Source: Amycolatopsis sp. WQ 127309 (lineage in GTDB: Bacteria; Actinomycetota; Actinomycetes; Mycobacteriales; Pseudonocardiaceae). Taken from it: a DNA stretch of 64,000 nucleotides. The notes beneath the pieces were generated by a model, which searched no databases, was not told where the DNA came from, and saw only the letters and a list, made by a program, of their open reading frames with translations. This document shows, one piece after another, positions 24,974 through 33,346 of this stretch (position 1 is its first letter; the number at the start of each line of letters is the position of its first letter). The DNA lies in the NCBI RefSeq assembly GCF_023023025.1, contig NZ_CP095481.1, forward strand, positions 7,391,001 through 7,455,000, read 5' to 3'. A program made the position numbers and the translations under genes.

Positions 24974-26113
24974 CTACCCCTGGTCCATCCCCGAGAAGAA
25001 CTCGGCGATCTCCCGGGGCGCCGTCGGCGTGAAGCACCACTCGAGTCCTTGCGCGGACCCGTGCGCGGCTTCTTCGGCGCGCGGGAACATCGCCGTTTCG
25101 TACTGCGTCAGGGCGGTTTCGACGTCGTCCGGGTGCTCGATGATCGCGCGGGCGAGGTCGGCGCCGTCGATCAGGGCGAGGTTCGCGCCCTCGCCCGCGT
25201 ACGGGGACATCACGTGCGCGGCGTCGCCGACGAGCGTCACGCCCGGGACGCGGTCCCAGCGGTGCCCGGCCGGGAGGCCGAAGATCCGGCGCGGCGTGAT
25301 CGTGTCCTCGCAGTGGCGGATGAGGTCGGTCAGTTCCGGGGCCCAGCCGGCGAACTCCTCCAGGAGGGCGCCGCGGGCCGCGGCCGGATCGGTCCAGTCG
25401 ACGCCGCCGGCGGACAGCCAGTCCTCGGGGACGCGGAAGGAGGCGCCGAGTTCGATGTCGTTTCCGCCGTGGCCCAGGAGACCCTTGTTGTCGGACAACG
25501 CGAAGACCATGCCGGGCCCGATGAGCGCGGCCAGTTCCGGGTGCCGCGCCGGCGCGTCCGGGATGCGGATCTCGACGTGGGAGACCCCGCAGTACTCCGG
25601 GGTCGCGGCCGACAGCAGCGGCCGCACCTTCGACCAGGTGCCGTCCGCACCGACCAGGAGTCCGGTGGTGGTCGTGGTGCCGTCGGCGAAGGTCAGCTCG
25701 TGCCGGCCGTCGCCGAGGGTGCGGGCCGCGGTGACCTTGTGGTCCCAGACGATGCTGCCGGGGTCGAGCGAGCCGACGAGCAGGTCGCGCAGCACGGTCC
25801 GGTCGATCTCCGGCCGGCCGCCTTCCCCGCCGTCGGGCCCGGCGTCGACGAAGACGTGCGCTTTCTTGTCGAGGACGCGCACGTGTTCGCCCTGCGGGTG
25901 CGTGTGACGGCGGAACTCGTCGTACAGACCGGCTTCGCGCAGGGCGAGCTGGCCGGTGTCCTCGTGGATGTCGAGCGAGCCGCCCTGGCGGCGCGCGCCG
26001 GCGGTGGCGTCGAGTTCGTGGACGGTGGCGGGAATCCCGTGGGTCTGGAGGATGCGGGCCAGCACGAGGCCGGACAGGCCGGCGCCGACGATCGTGACGG
26101 AAGAGCTGGTCAT
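24974..26113 (-). CDS. TetX-like FAD-dependent monooxygenase
   Basis: A 379-aa PHBH-fold flavoprotein hydroxylase. FAD motifs: N-terminal VTIVGAGLSGLVLARIL, the middle GLLVGADGTWSKVR (DG motif), and GDAAHVMSPYAGEGANLAL near residue 290. The overall layout resembles TetX and related monooxygenases that hydroxylate aromatic or polycyclic compounds. Its ATG is in an ATGA overlap with the TetR gene stop (26110-26113), so regulator and enzyme are translationally coupled. The substrate is unknown; a drug-inactivating role is possible but not shown. Confidence 0.9.
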   Translation of the reverse strand: MTSSSVTIVGAGLSGLVLARILQTHGIPATVHELDATAGARRQGGSLDIHEDTGQLALREAGLYDEFRRHTHPQGEHVRVLDKKAHVFVDAGPDGGEGGRPEIDRTVLRDLLVGSLDPGSIVWDHKVTAARTLGDGRHELTFADGTTTTTGLLVGADGTWSKVRPLLSAATPEYCGVSHVEIRIPDAPARHPELAALIGPGMVFALSDNKGLLGHGGNDIELGASFRVPEDWLSAGGVDWTDPAAARGALLEEFAGWAPELTDLIRHCEDTITPRRIFGLPAGHRWDRVPGVTLVGDAAHVMSPYAGEGANLALIDGADLARAIIEHPDDVETALTQYETAMFPRAEEAAHGSAQGLEWCFTPTAPREIAEFFSGMDQG

Positions 26114-26832
26114 GGGAGGTCCTGATCCGGTGCGGGAGGGGGGCTCGCGGCGAGGATGCCGTCGAGCAGGACGTCGAAGGCCCAGTCACCGCGGGAGCCG
26201 CCGTCGCCGGAGACGAGCGCGGCGCTGAGCGGAGCGATGTGCGGATAGCGCGCCGCGTCCACCGTGGTGATCTTCGTGGCGAGCGCCGACAACGCGGCGG
26301 CTTTCTCGGTCTTGGCGGCCGGGGCGCTGAACTCGACGGCGACCGCGGTGGGGAACAGCAGGAGCAGGTCGACACCCCAGGCCGCGGCCCGGTCGGGCAC
26401 GCCACCCTCCTGGAGCAGCGCGAGAACGGTGTCGACCAGCGCCAGGTAGTTCGGGCCGCTGGGTTGCGTGGACAGCGCCATCCGGGCGATCCCCGGATAG
26501 CGCATCAGCAGCTGCCCGTAGCCGGACAGCAGCCCCTTCACCCGATCGCGCCAGGTGCCGGGGCCGGTGACCGACGGCCGAAGCTCGCCGAGGAGCACGT
26601 CGAGGATCTGCGCGTGCAGGTCTTCGGTGTTCCGGACGTAGACGTAGAGCGAGGCGTGCCCCGAGTCGAGCGCGGCGGCGACGCGACGCATCGTCACCTT
26701 CTCCAGGCCTTCGTCGCGCAGGATGCCGAGCGCGGTGTCGATGATCCCCTGCCTGGTCAGGGCGGGTTTCGCCGGCCGCTCACGGCGGCTGCGGGGTTCC
26801 TGGGCGTCGTCGGCTTCGTCGGCGGGGGGCAT
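26110..26832 (-). CDS. TetR-family repressor of the TetX-like operon
   Basis: A 240-aa TetR regulator. The HTH is IIDTALGILRDEGLEKVTMR, then RRVAAALDSGHASLYVYVRN, and the C-terminal half resembles the TetR_C ligand-binding class used by tetracycline-type repressors (YGQLLMRYPGIARMAL). The ATG at 26832 lies 14 bases from two tandem CGACCATGGTCG operators, so it represses its own operon including the coupled monooxygenase. A hydroxylatable aromatic drug-like inducer is plausible (inference). Confidence 0.92.
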   Translation of the reverse strand: MPPADEADDAQEPRSRRERPAKPALTRQGIIDTALGILRDEGLEKVTMRRVAAALDSGHASLYVYVRNTEDLHAQILDVLLGELRPSVTGPGTWRDRVKGLLSGYGQLLMRYPGIARMALSTQPSGPNYLALVDTVLALLQEGGVPDRAAAWGVDLLLLFPTAVAVEFSAPAAKTEKAAALSALATKITTVDAARYPHIAPLSAALVSGDGGSRGDWAFDVLLDGILAASPPPAPDQDLP

Positions 26833-26846
26833 GACGCCACCGTAGC

Positions 26847-26875
26847 ACGACCATGGTCGTAGCGACCATGGTCGT
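26847..26875. promoter_or_regulatory. Tandem CGACCATGGTCG operators
   Basis: ACGACCATGGTCGT (26847-26860) is a perfect 14-bp palindrome; CGACCATGGTCG (26863-26874) is a perfect 12-bp one. Centres are 15 bp apart, directly upstream of the TetR gene. Confidence 0.8.
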
Positions 26876-26893
26876 TGCGGTGGTCCCGGCCGG

Positions 26894-27082
26894 TCATCTC
26901 CGATCGCCATGCCGGCCGTGCGCACCCGGGATGGTTTCGCCTCGAGCGAAGACGATCAGCCGGCGATCGCGTACTTCGGGGAAGGGCAGCCGGGAGCGAT
27001 CCAAGGCGATGGCGTCGGCATCAGGCCCGGAAAGCACTCTTCCAGCGTAGGACGGCGCCGGGAGTTCCGCGTTCGTGCTCAT
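26894..27082 (-). CDS. Possible small protein, 62 aa
   Basis: An ATG frame with composition unlike random high-GC translation (MSTNAELPAPSYAGRVLSGP, then DADAIALDRSRLPFPEVRDR). It lies within the 331-base gap between the TetR gene and the triple-repeat protein. The AAGGGA before the ATG is too close for a normal RBS, and no family was recognised. It could be a short orphan gene or a decayed fragment; most of the remaining gap is unassigned apart from the operators. Confidence 0.3.
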   Translation of the reverse strand: MSTNAELPAPSYAGRVLSGPDADAIALDRSRLPFPEVRDRRLIVFARGETIPGAHGRHGDRR

Positions 27083-27163
27083 TCCCTTGCGCAGCCGTGA
27101 AATCCGTCGGTTTCCGGTGTTACGGTCCGCCGCGGCAGTCGAATCCACACCCCGGAGGCGCAA

Positions 27164-28000
27164 GTGGTGGCGAAGCGTTGGTTCCTGGCCCTGGTGGCGG
27201 CCGTGCTCGGTCTCGCCGCGCCGGCCGCGCCCGCGTCGGCGGCAGTTCAGGTGGCGCAAGTCGCCCCCGCCGGGTGCACGACTTCCATCCAGTGGGTGCA
27301 GCAGGGCAACAACTACTTCTACGGCCTCGGCAACCTGCAGTGCACCTCCGGGCGCTACCGGGCGAAGGCGGTCTGCATCAACAACCAGACCGGCGCCGGG
27401 TACGTGAACTACGGCAGCCAGATCGTCAACGCTCCGGCGACCGCGACCGTGCTGTGCAACACCGGGAACTCGGCGCAGGCCGTCTACGCCGTGACCGATC
27501 CGCTCGACGCCGGGGTGCCCGGGTGCGTCTCCTGGGTCGAATGGGTGAACCAGGGCGGCAACAACCTGTTCTACGGCCGCGGCCAGGCGCAGTGCGACAC
27601 GGGCCGGTACCGGGTCAAGGCGCTGTGCAAGAACGAGCAGACCGGCGACTACTACATCCTCTACGGCACCCAGGTGGTGACCGCGCCGGCCGCCGTTTCC
27701 GTCACCTGCAACACCGGGAACACCGCGCAGATCGTGCAGGCCGTCGCCGATCCGGCCGCCACCGGCCTCGCCGGGTGCATGACCTGGAGCGCGTGGATCG
27801 TCCAGGGCAGCACGCTCTACTACGGCCGGGGCAGCGCCCAGTGCGACAGCGGCCGCTACCAGGCCCGGCTCGCCTGCCACAACCTCCAGACCGGCCAGGA
27901 CTACGTCGTGTACGCCCCGGTCGTCACGGCGCCGGCGACCTCGACCGGGACGTGCCTGTCCGGCAACTCCGCCACCGCCGTGACGACGGTGGCGGCCTGA
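27164..28000 (+). CDS. Secreted protein of three Cys-rich repeats, unknown function
   Basis: A 278-aa exported protein: signal peptide of about 27 residues (ending ASA-AVQ), then three repeats of about 75-83 residues with no linkers. Each repeat starts GC, continues with WVxQGxxxxYGxGxxQC, then GRYxxxxxCxNxQTGxxYxxY, then VxxAPAxxxxxCxxGN. Each has four conserved Cys (12 in all), implying two disulfides per repeat. The family is not recognised; the compact disulfide-rich repeats suggest a binding or structural extracellular role. GTG start with GGAGGCGCAA upstream. It stands alone, convergent with a lipoprotein gene. Confidence 0.8.
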   Translation: MVAKRWFLALVAAVLGLAAPAAPASAAVQVAQVAPAGCTTSIQWVQQGNNYFYGLGNLQCTSGRYRAKAVCINNQTGAGYVNYGSQIVNAPATATVLCNTGNSAQAVYAVTDPLDAGVPGCVSWVEWVNQGGNNLFYGRGQAQCDTGRYRVKALCKNEQTGDYYILYGTQVVTAPAAVSVTCNTGNTAQIVQAVADPAATGLAGCMTWSAWIVQGSTLYYGRGSAQCDSGRYQARLACHNLQTGQDYVVYAPVVTAPATSTGTCLSGNSATAVTTVAA

Positions 28001-28010
28001 GCGCCGCGGG

Positions 28011-28808
28011 TCAGGTCCCCAGCTTCTTCAGCAGCTCGGACAGGTCCACGACCTGGTCGCCGGGCGGGGCCTCGATGGTCACGGGCGTGCCCCAGTCGCG
28101 GTACTCGGTCGTGCCCTTGACCGTGGGGCCCGGCTGCTCGAAGCCGGGGGACAGGTCGACCGCGAACCGCACGGGCCGCAGCGCCGCGTCGAGCCACAGT
28201 TCGGCGGGGAGCTTGCCGGTGACCGGCGCGGCAGGCTTCCCGTCCAGCGGCACCCGCGTGAACTCCGGGAAGAGGTCCGGCGCTTTCGCGGGGTCGAGTT
28301 CGAGCCGGTAGTGGTTGGCCAGGCCGGTCTGGTCGGCCGACACGATCCGGCCGGTCCGTTCGATCTCCGCCAGGGCCCGGCCGAGGTCGGGCAGCTGCAC
28401 GATCGTCGGCACCACCACGCCCGCCGCCTGGGCCATCGGGTCGGGGCTGTCCGGGTCGGTGCCGACCCACGGTTTGCCGGGGATCGCCGCGCCCGGCGTG
28501 CGGGTGTAGGTCTTCTTGCCGAGCACCCGGACCTCGCTGCCGTCGAGCAGCATCGTGAGGCTGCTCGTGGAGCCGTCGAAGCGGAGCGAGCCGGTGACGC
28601 TCTTGGTGTCGGGGCCCACGACGGCGTCCGTGGTGAAGGCCGCAGACGGCGCCTGCGCGATCCCGGCCCGCGCCGCCGCCACCAGCTGGGCGACATCGGT
28701 GACCGGCGCCGTGAGCGCGGGTGCCGGTGGCGGCGCGCTGCCGGGCCCCGGATCGCAGGCCGTGAGCGCGAAAACGGCCATGGCGATGATCGGACCGGTC
28801 TTCCGCAC
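28011..28808 (-). CDS. LppX/LprAFG-like lipoprotein
   Basis: A 265-aa lipoprotein: signal peptide with lipobox ALTAC (Cys19), then a Pro/Ala linker and a curved beta-sheet domain typical of the LolA/LppX/LprG group (SVTGSLRFDGSTSSLTMLL, VRVLGKKTYTRTPG, LDAALRPVRFAVDLS). Such proteins bind lipids or have an unknown role at the outer face of the membrane. GTG start preceded by GAGGGGGAAC. Convergent with the triple-repeat gene and divergent from the small membrane protein at 28867. Confidence 0.78.
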   Translation of the reverse strand: MRKTGPIIAMAVFALTACDPGPGSAPPPAPALTAPVTDVAQLVAAARAGIAQAPSAAFTTDAVVGPDTKSVTGSLRFDGSTSSLTMLLDGSEVRVLGKKTYTRTPGAAIPGKPWVGTDPDSPDPMAQAAGVVVPTIVQLPDLGRALAEIERTGRIVSADQTGLANHYRLELDPAKAPDLFPEFTRVPLDGKPAAPVTGKLPAELWLDAALRPVRFAVDLSPGFEQPGPTVKGTTEYRDWGTPVTIEAPPGDQVVDLSELLKKLGT

Positions 28809-28866
28809 GGTTCCCCCTCGGTGTCGTGTTCCGGGGAAGATAGCGGGACAAGGTCACATTCCGGGC

Positions 28867-29373
28867 ATGCCGGCGCGGTCACGCGGCGTCGGCCGGATGG
28901 GCCTGGCGTTCGCGATCGCGCTCGCCGTGGTGGTGCCGATCGCCCTGCCGGACGCGGACTGGTGGATGGTCGTCGCGATCTGCGTGGTCGCGGGGGCGGG
29001 TTTCGGCGCGATCATGGGTCCGCAGCTGGCCCGGAACGAACGGCGGATGCGGTACGTCGCCGGCGACGATCTCGCCCGGGCGCAGTATCGGCAGGCGTGC
29101 CGGGTGGCGCGAACCGGGCGCCCCGTGCCGGGGGACGCCCGGTTGCGGGACGCCGCGGTCCGTCTCGCCGAGTACGAGCTGGCCCTGCTGCGGCGCACCC
29201 GCACCAGCACGGTGATCTGGTGCGGGGTCGCCGCGGGCTTCAGCCTGTTCAACGGGATCACCGGGTCGTGGCTCGGCCTGCTCGGCGCGGCCGGTTTCCT
29301 CTTCCTGGGTGCCTGGGCCCTGCTGCGGCCCCAGCGGCTGGAACGCAACCTGACCCGGCTGCAGCAGGTGTGA
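28867..29373 (+). CDS. Small four-TM membrane protein, 168 aa
   Basis: Two N-terminal hydrophobic helices (LAFAIALAVVVPIALP and WWMVVAICVVAGAGFGAI) and two near the C-terminus (VIWCGVAAGFSLFNGI and LLGAAGFLFLGAWALL) flank a soluble charged segment (about residues 60-110). No family recognised. The start at 28867 gives a plausible membrane protein; the RBS is weak (CAAGGT). It ends just before the convergent GH54 gene. Confidence 0.6.
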   Translation: MPARSRGVGRMGLAFAIALAVVVPIALPDADWWMVVAICVVAGAGFGAIMGPQLARNERRMRYVAGDDLARAQYRQACRVARTGRPVPGDARLRDAAVRLAEYELALLRRTRTSTVIWCGVAAGFSLFNGITGSWLGLLGAAGFLFLGAWALLRPQRLERNLTRLQQV

Positions 29374-29382
29374 CCCCCGGCG

Positions 29383-31206
29383 TCAGATCAGCGGGAACTT
29401 CTGGGCCGCCGACCCATTGCAGTCCCAGATCTGCAGCCGCGTGCCGTTGCCCGTGGCGCCGCTCGGGGAGTCCAGGCAGCGGCCGGACTGCGGGTTGCGC
29501 AGCGAGCCGTCCGCCTGCTGCGTCCAGCCCTGGCCGCCGACGCCGTTGCAGTCCCACAGCTCGACCTGGGCGCCGTTGGCCGTGCCGTTGCCCACGATGT
29601 CCAGGCAGCGGCCCAACGTCCGCAGCGCGCCGCTCGACAGGTGGAACCAGTGCTGGTCCACGGCGAAGGACTGGCAGTCCCACAGCTGCACGCCGGTGCC
29701 GTTGACGCCGTGGTCGTCGCCGGCCACGTCGACGCACTTGCCGCCGGGGCCGGTGATCGGGCCGCCGCCGGTGACGGAGAACTTCTGCGCCGCCGCGCCG
29801 TTGCAGTCCCACAGCTGCAGCCGGGTGCCGTTGGCCGTGGCGCCGTTCGGCGCGTCGACGCAGCGGCCGGACTGCGGGTTGCGCAGCGAGCCGTCGGCCT
29901 GCTGCACCCACTTCTGGCCGCCGACGCCGTTGCAGTCCCACAGTTCCAGCAACGCGCCGTTCGTCGTCCCGTTGCCGACGACGTCGAGGCATCTGCCCAA
30001 AGTGGACAGTGACGAGTCCGCATTGTGCGCCCAGTGCTGGTCGGACGCGTTCGCCTGGCAGTCCCACAGCTGCGCCGCGGTGCCGTTGGTGCCGGTGTCG
30101 TCGCCGGCGACGTCGAGGCACTTGCCGCCGGGGCCGGACACCGGGGCCGCGTACGGCGGTGTTCCGGTGGAACCCGAGTAGCCGACGGAGACCACATTGG
30201 ACTGGACGGCGTCGTCCGCGGCGTCGGTCGGGTAGCCCGCGGTCATCACGCCCTCGAAGAACGAGCCGATGGACGCGTTGCTGTTGTCCCCGCCGGTGCC
30301 CAGGACGATCGAGCCCTCCTGGTGCATCGGCGTGTACCCGCCTGACGGCAGCGCGCCGTTGTACCAGGTGGTGAGGCCGCCGCTCTGGGAGTTGCCGCCC
30401 TTGAGCGCGAACGTCGTCTGGCCGTTGTTCTTCAGGAGCGCCGTGACGAACGGCGTGGCGTTGCCGCGGTTGGCGGTGTTGGAGCGGTTGCCCTGGAACA
30501 GCCCGTTCTCCAGGTCGCCCGCCACCCACGGCCCGATGCCGGTGCAGGGCGGGAAGTAGCACGTGGTGCCGAGGTTCACCGCGTCCATGTGGCCGTTGCC
30601 GGTGTCGGCGATCTGCGCCTCGACGTTGCCGTAGTCGAAGCAGCAGCCGCCGTTGACGTGCGTGCCGCTGGCGACCATGTACATGCCTTCGGGCTGGCCG
30701 TTGACCGCGACACCGGCGCCGACGTAGTGCCGGTACCCGGTGCCGGGGGAGACGTAGACGCCGTAGACCTTGTGCCCGCCCGCGGTGACCGGCAGCGCGG
30801 ACGCGATCGCGGCGACGTCCTGCCCGCCCGCGGTGCCCGGGCCTTCGACGGTGAGGTCGTTGTGGCGCGGGGACTGGTCGTAGATCACCGTGATGGTGCA
30901 CGTCGTCCCGGCGCAGAAGGTGTCCTGCGCGGCGGCGTTGGCGTACCCGCCGGTGGCGAGCAGGCCGATGTTCGCCTCGGCGTGGTCGGAGGCGCGCTGC
31001 ACGCGGTAGAGGTTGCCGGCGTAGGCCGAATACAGGGCGCGTGTGGTGCTGTGCGCGGCGACGCACTGGGTGCCCGCGGCGCCGTAGATGTCGCAGGGCA
31101 GGGAACCGGCGGCCTGCGAGGTGGTGGCCAGGCCGAGCATCGTCCCGAGGACGAGCAGCGTCGTGGTGAGCGTGGCGAGAAGTCTTCGGCCGGAAACGCG
31201 GTGCAC
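29383..31206 (-). CDS. Secreted GH54-type alpha-L-arabinofuranosidase with two ricin-type CBM13 modules
   Basis: A 607-aa exported enzyme. Signal peptide about 32 residues, then a GH54 catalytic domain (about 36-340): LPCDIYGAAGTQCVAAHSTT, RALYSAYAGNLYRVQRASD, YANAAAQDTFC, GNVEAQIADTGNGHMDAV (putative nucleophile Glu region) and GTGGDNSNASIGSFFEGVM (acid/base Asp region). Fungal GH54 enzymes end in CBM42; here two tandem ricin-B (CBM13) modules occur instead, each with repeated QLWDCQ/ELWDCNG and GRCLDV motifs. It removes arabinofuranosyl side chains from arabinoxylan or arabinan. GTG start preceded by GAGG. A LacI-type palindrome lies 46 bases upstream. Confidence 0.9.
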   Translation of the reverse strand: MHRVSGRRLLATLTTTLLVLGTMLGLATTSQAAGSLPCDIYGAAGTQCVAAHSTTRALYSAYAGNLYRVQRASDHAEANIGLLATGGYANAAAQDTFCAGTTCTITVIYDQSPRHNDLTVEGPGTAGGQDVAAIASALPVTAGGHKVYGVYVSPGTGYRHYVGAGVAVNGQPEGMYMVASGTHVNGGCCFDYGNVEAQIADTGNGHMDAVNLGTTCYFPPCTGIGPWVAGDLENGLFQGNRSNTANRGNATPFVTALLKNNGQTTFALKGGNSQSGGLTTWYNGALPSGGYTPMHQEGSIVLGTGGDNSNASIGSFFEGVMTAGYPTDAADDAVQSNVVSVGYSGSTGTPPYAAPVSGPGGKCLDVAGDDTGTNGTAAQLWDCQANASDQHWAHNADSSLSTLGRCLDVVGNGTTNGALLELWDCNGVGGQKWVQQADGSLRNPQSGRCVDAPNGATANGTRLQLWDCNGAAAQKFSVTGGGPITGPGGKCVDVAGDDHGVNGTGVQLWDCQSFAVDQHWFHLSSGALRTLGRCLDIVGNGTANGAQVELWDCNGVGGQGWTQQADGSLRNPQSGRCLDSPSGATGNGTRLQIWDCNGSAAQKFPLI

Positions 31207-31251
31207 GGGACCTCACTCTCAAGCCGCAGGTCAGCGACCCGGGCGGATTTT

Positions 31252-31263
31252 TACAACGTTGTA
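31252..31263. promoter_or_regulatory. LacI-type operator upstream of the arabinofuranosidase
   Basis: TACAACGTTGTA is a perfect palindrome with the central CG typical of LacI-family sites. It lies 46-57 bases before the GH54 start. A LacI regulator gene is not in the window. Confidence 0.6.
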
Positions 31264-31938
31264 TTTCCAGGAGAGAAGGGGGCTGCGGGGAAGGCGGTGG
31301 GGATGTGGCGAGGGTAGGTCGGCGTTCTCGACCGTGTCAACAGGTCACGAGGTGCCGGTGGTCCGGTCCCCGGCGGTTCGCCGGGCGGTCCACCCGGACG
31401 GCCTATCCGGCGGGGATCCGTTTCGTGCCAGGGGATGCGGCTCGCTCAGCGCGATTCGTCCGGTTGCCGGCCCCGGCGGGCGGCGCACTTCGGGAACGGT
31501 CCGGTCGTGGCTCGCCGCTAGCTGTTCTTCCCGGCCGTCTTCGGCCGATCGGGCCTGGTGCCGACGGTCGCGCTGACGCCCACGGCGCGGGAACCGCGGT
31601 CTGGCGTCGCTCTGATGGCAGCGCTGTTCGGGTTCGTCCTGACACGCGGACCCCGGACGGGGCGGAAGACGCCGCTGGGCATGACTGACTCCAGGTGAGC
31701 AGAGGCCCCTGAGCGGGTGGCGGCGACACGCAGGAGGTGAGGTGAATCGGTTCCGAATATCGCCCGCGGGCCCCGATCTGTCAAGGCTTGACAGGTCGGG
31801 GGCAGTGGTATGAACCTTTTCGCCGAGCGTCCCCGGCCGGTCACGGATGCACCTTCCCGGTGGTCAGGGGGCGAGCCGGACGACGCCGTCCCCTGACCGG
31901 CGGCGGGTCCGCCCCACGTTCCCGGCCAGGGAGGAACC
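31264..31938. other. 675-base gap between GH54 and GH64 genes
   Basis: No well-supported gene: frames on both strands are open in places but lack RBS and protein-like sequence. The region includes the palindrome described at 31772-31800 and must contain the promoters of both divergent genes. A minus-strand frame beginning MPSGVFRPVRGPRVRTNP was considered and not called. Confidence 0.45.
31772..31800. promoter_or_regulatory. Long palindrome upstream of GH64 gene
   Basis: CCCGATCTGTCAAG (31772-31785) and CTTGACAGGTCGGG (31787-31800) form a 14-bp inverted repeat with one mismatch around a single base. The one-base centre excludes a hairpin, so a dimeric repressor or activator site is likely. 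It lies 139 bases upstream of the ATG. Confidence 0.55.
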
Positions 31939-33303
31939 ATGCCCACGATTGCCCGTCCGCGGCGCCGCCGCGGACCCGGTACCCGGTTGACGACGCTGGC
32001 GGCGGCGCTCGCCGTCGCCGCGCTCGGCTTCACCGCCCCCGCGGCGCACGCGGCGGATCCGCTGATCTCCCAAGGGAAAGCCGTCACGGCGTCCTCGGTG
32101 GAGAACGCCGGCACACCCGCCACCGCCGCGGTGGACGGCAACACCGGCACCCGCTGGTCGTCGCAGTTCAGCGATCCACAGTGGATCCAGGTCGACCTCG
32201 GCGGGGCGGCGACCGTCAGCCAGGTCGTGCTGCGCTGGGAGGCCGCGTACGCCACGGCGTTCCAGATCCAGGTGTCCGCCAACGGGTCCAGCTGGTCCAC
32301 TGTGTACCAGACGACCACCGGCACCGGCGGCGTGCAGACGCTGAACGTGACCGGCTCCGGCCGGTACGTGCGGCTCTACACCACCGCGCGCGCCACGCCC
32401 TACGGCGTCTCGCTGTTCGAGTTCCAGGTCTTCGGCACCGGCGGCGGCACGACCACCCCGCCGCCCGGCTCCGGCGTCCCGCCCGACTCCTTCTGGGGTG
32501 ACACGAGCACCATCCCGGCCGCGCGGAACGTGCTCACCGTGAAGGTCCTCAACCGGACCAACGGCAAGTACCCGGACAGCCAGGTGTTCTGGAACTTCGG
32601 CGGCCAGACCCACTCGATCGCCGAGCAGCCCTACATCGACATGCCGGCCAACTCGGCCGGGCGGATGTACTTCTACCTCGGCACCCCGAACGGCCAGTAC
32701 GCCGACTTCATCGAGTTCACCGTCGGCCCGGACGTCTTCAACGGCAACACCACCCGGGTGGACGCGTTCGCGCTGAAGCTGGCCATGCGGCTGCACGCCC
32801 ACGACGGCTACGACGTGCAGGTCGGCGACGACTACGGCACCTTCCAGGAGGACCGCGCGGCCACGTTCGCCCGGTTCCAGGCCGAGGTGCCGACCGAGTT
32901 CAAGGGCCTGGCCACGGTGAACGCGCCGTACCGGATCCCGGCGCCGGGCAGCGCGCCCGACTTCCGCGCGGGCGGGCAGTACGCGAACTACTTCACCGCC
33001 TACGCCCAGTCGGTCGGGGTCAACGAGCCGACGTCGAACATCACCGGGTGCGCCGGCTCGCTGGCCGGGAACCCGAACATGTGCGCGGCGCTGAACCGGC
33101 ACACCGCGCAGCTGCCGGCGTCGCAGCAGCAGGACCCGGCGAACTACTACAAGGCCGCCCCGGCGAACTACTACGCGAAGTACTGGCACGACCACGGCAT
33201 CAACCACCTGGCGTACGGCTTCCCGTACGACGACGTGGCCGGCCAGTCCTCGTTCGTCTCGCACGGCGACCCGCAGTGGCTGGAGGTCGCTGTCGGCTGG
33301 TGA
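31939..33303 (+). CDS. Secreted GH64-like beta-1,3-glucanase with N-terminal CBM32
   Basis: A 454-aa exported enzyme: signal peptide about 39 residues (ending AAHA-ADP), an F5/8 type C/CBM32 domain (about 40-165: ENAGTPATAAVDGNTGTRWS, then WIQVDLGG and GRYVRLYTT), a Pro/Thr/Gly linker, and a GH64-type laminaripentaose-producing beta-1,3-glucanase domain (PDSQVFWNFGGQTHSIAEQP, then RMYFYLG, DFIEFTVG, LAMRLHAHDG and INHLAYGFPYDDVAGQSS). It should hydrolyse fungal cell-wall or algal beta-1,3-glucan. ATG with GGGAGGAACC upstream. Confidence 0.9.
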   Translation: MPTIARPRRRRGPGTRLTTLAAALAVAALGFTAPAAHAADPLISQGKAVTASSVENAGTPATAAVDGNTGTRWSSQFSDPQWIQVDLGGAATVSQVVLRWEAAYATAFQIQVSANGSSWSTVYQTTTGTGGVQTLNVTGSGRYVRLYTTARATPYGVSLFEFQVFGTGGGTTTPPPGSGVPPDSFWGDTSTIPAARNVLTVKVLNRTNGKYPDSQVFWNFGGQTHSIAEQPYIDMPANSAGRMYFYLGTPNGQYADFIEFTVGPDVFNGNTTRVDAFALKLAMRLHAHDGYDVQVGDDYGTFQEDRAATFARFQAEVPTEFKGLATVNAPYRIPAPGSAPDFRAGGQYANYFTAYAQSVGVNEPTSNITGCAGSLAGNPNMCAALNRHTAQLPASQQQDPANYYKAAPANYYAKYWHDHGINHLAYGFPYDDVAGQSSFVSHGDPQWLEVAVGW

Positions 33304-33310
33304 CCGGTGG

Positions 33311-33340
33311 GACGGCCCCGGGGCGACCCCCGGGGCCGTC
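33311..33340. terminator. Bidirectional terminator between GH64 and YeiH genes
   Basis: A perfect 13-bp stem: GACGGCCCCGGGG (33311-33323) and CCCCGGGGCCGTC (33328-33340), loop CGAC. It lies 7 bases from each convergent stop. Confidence 0.8.
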
Positions 33341-33346
33341 ACCCGG

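Noticed and set aside
31524..31680. Short frames (for example minus-strand MPSGVFRPVRGPRVRTNP)
   Set aside because: No RBS, no recognised similarity; composition close to random high-GC translation.
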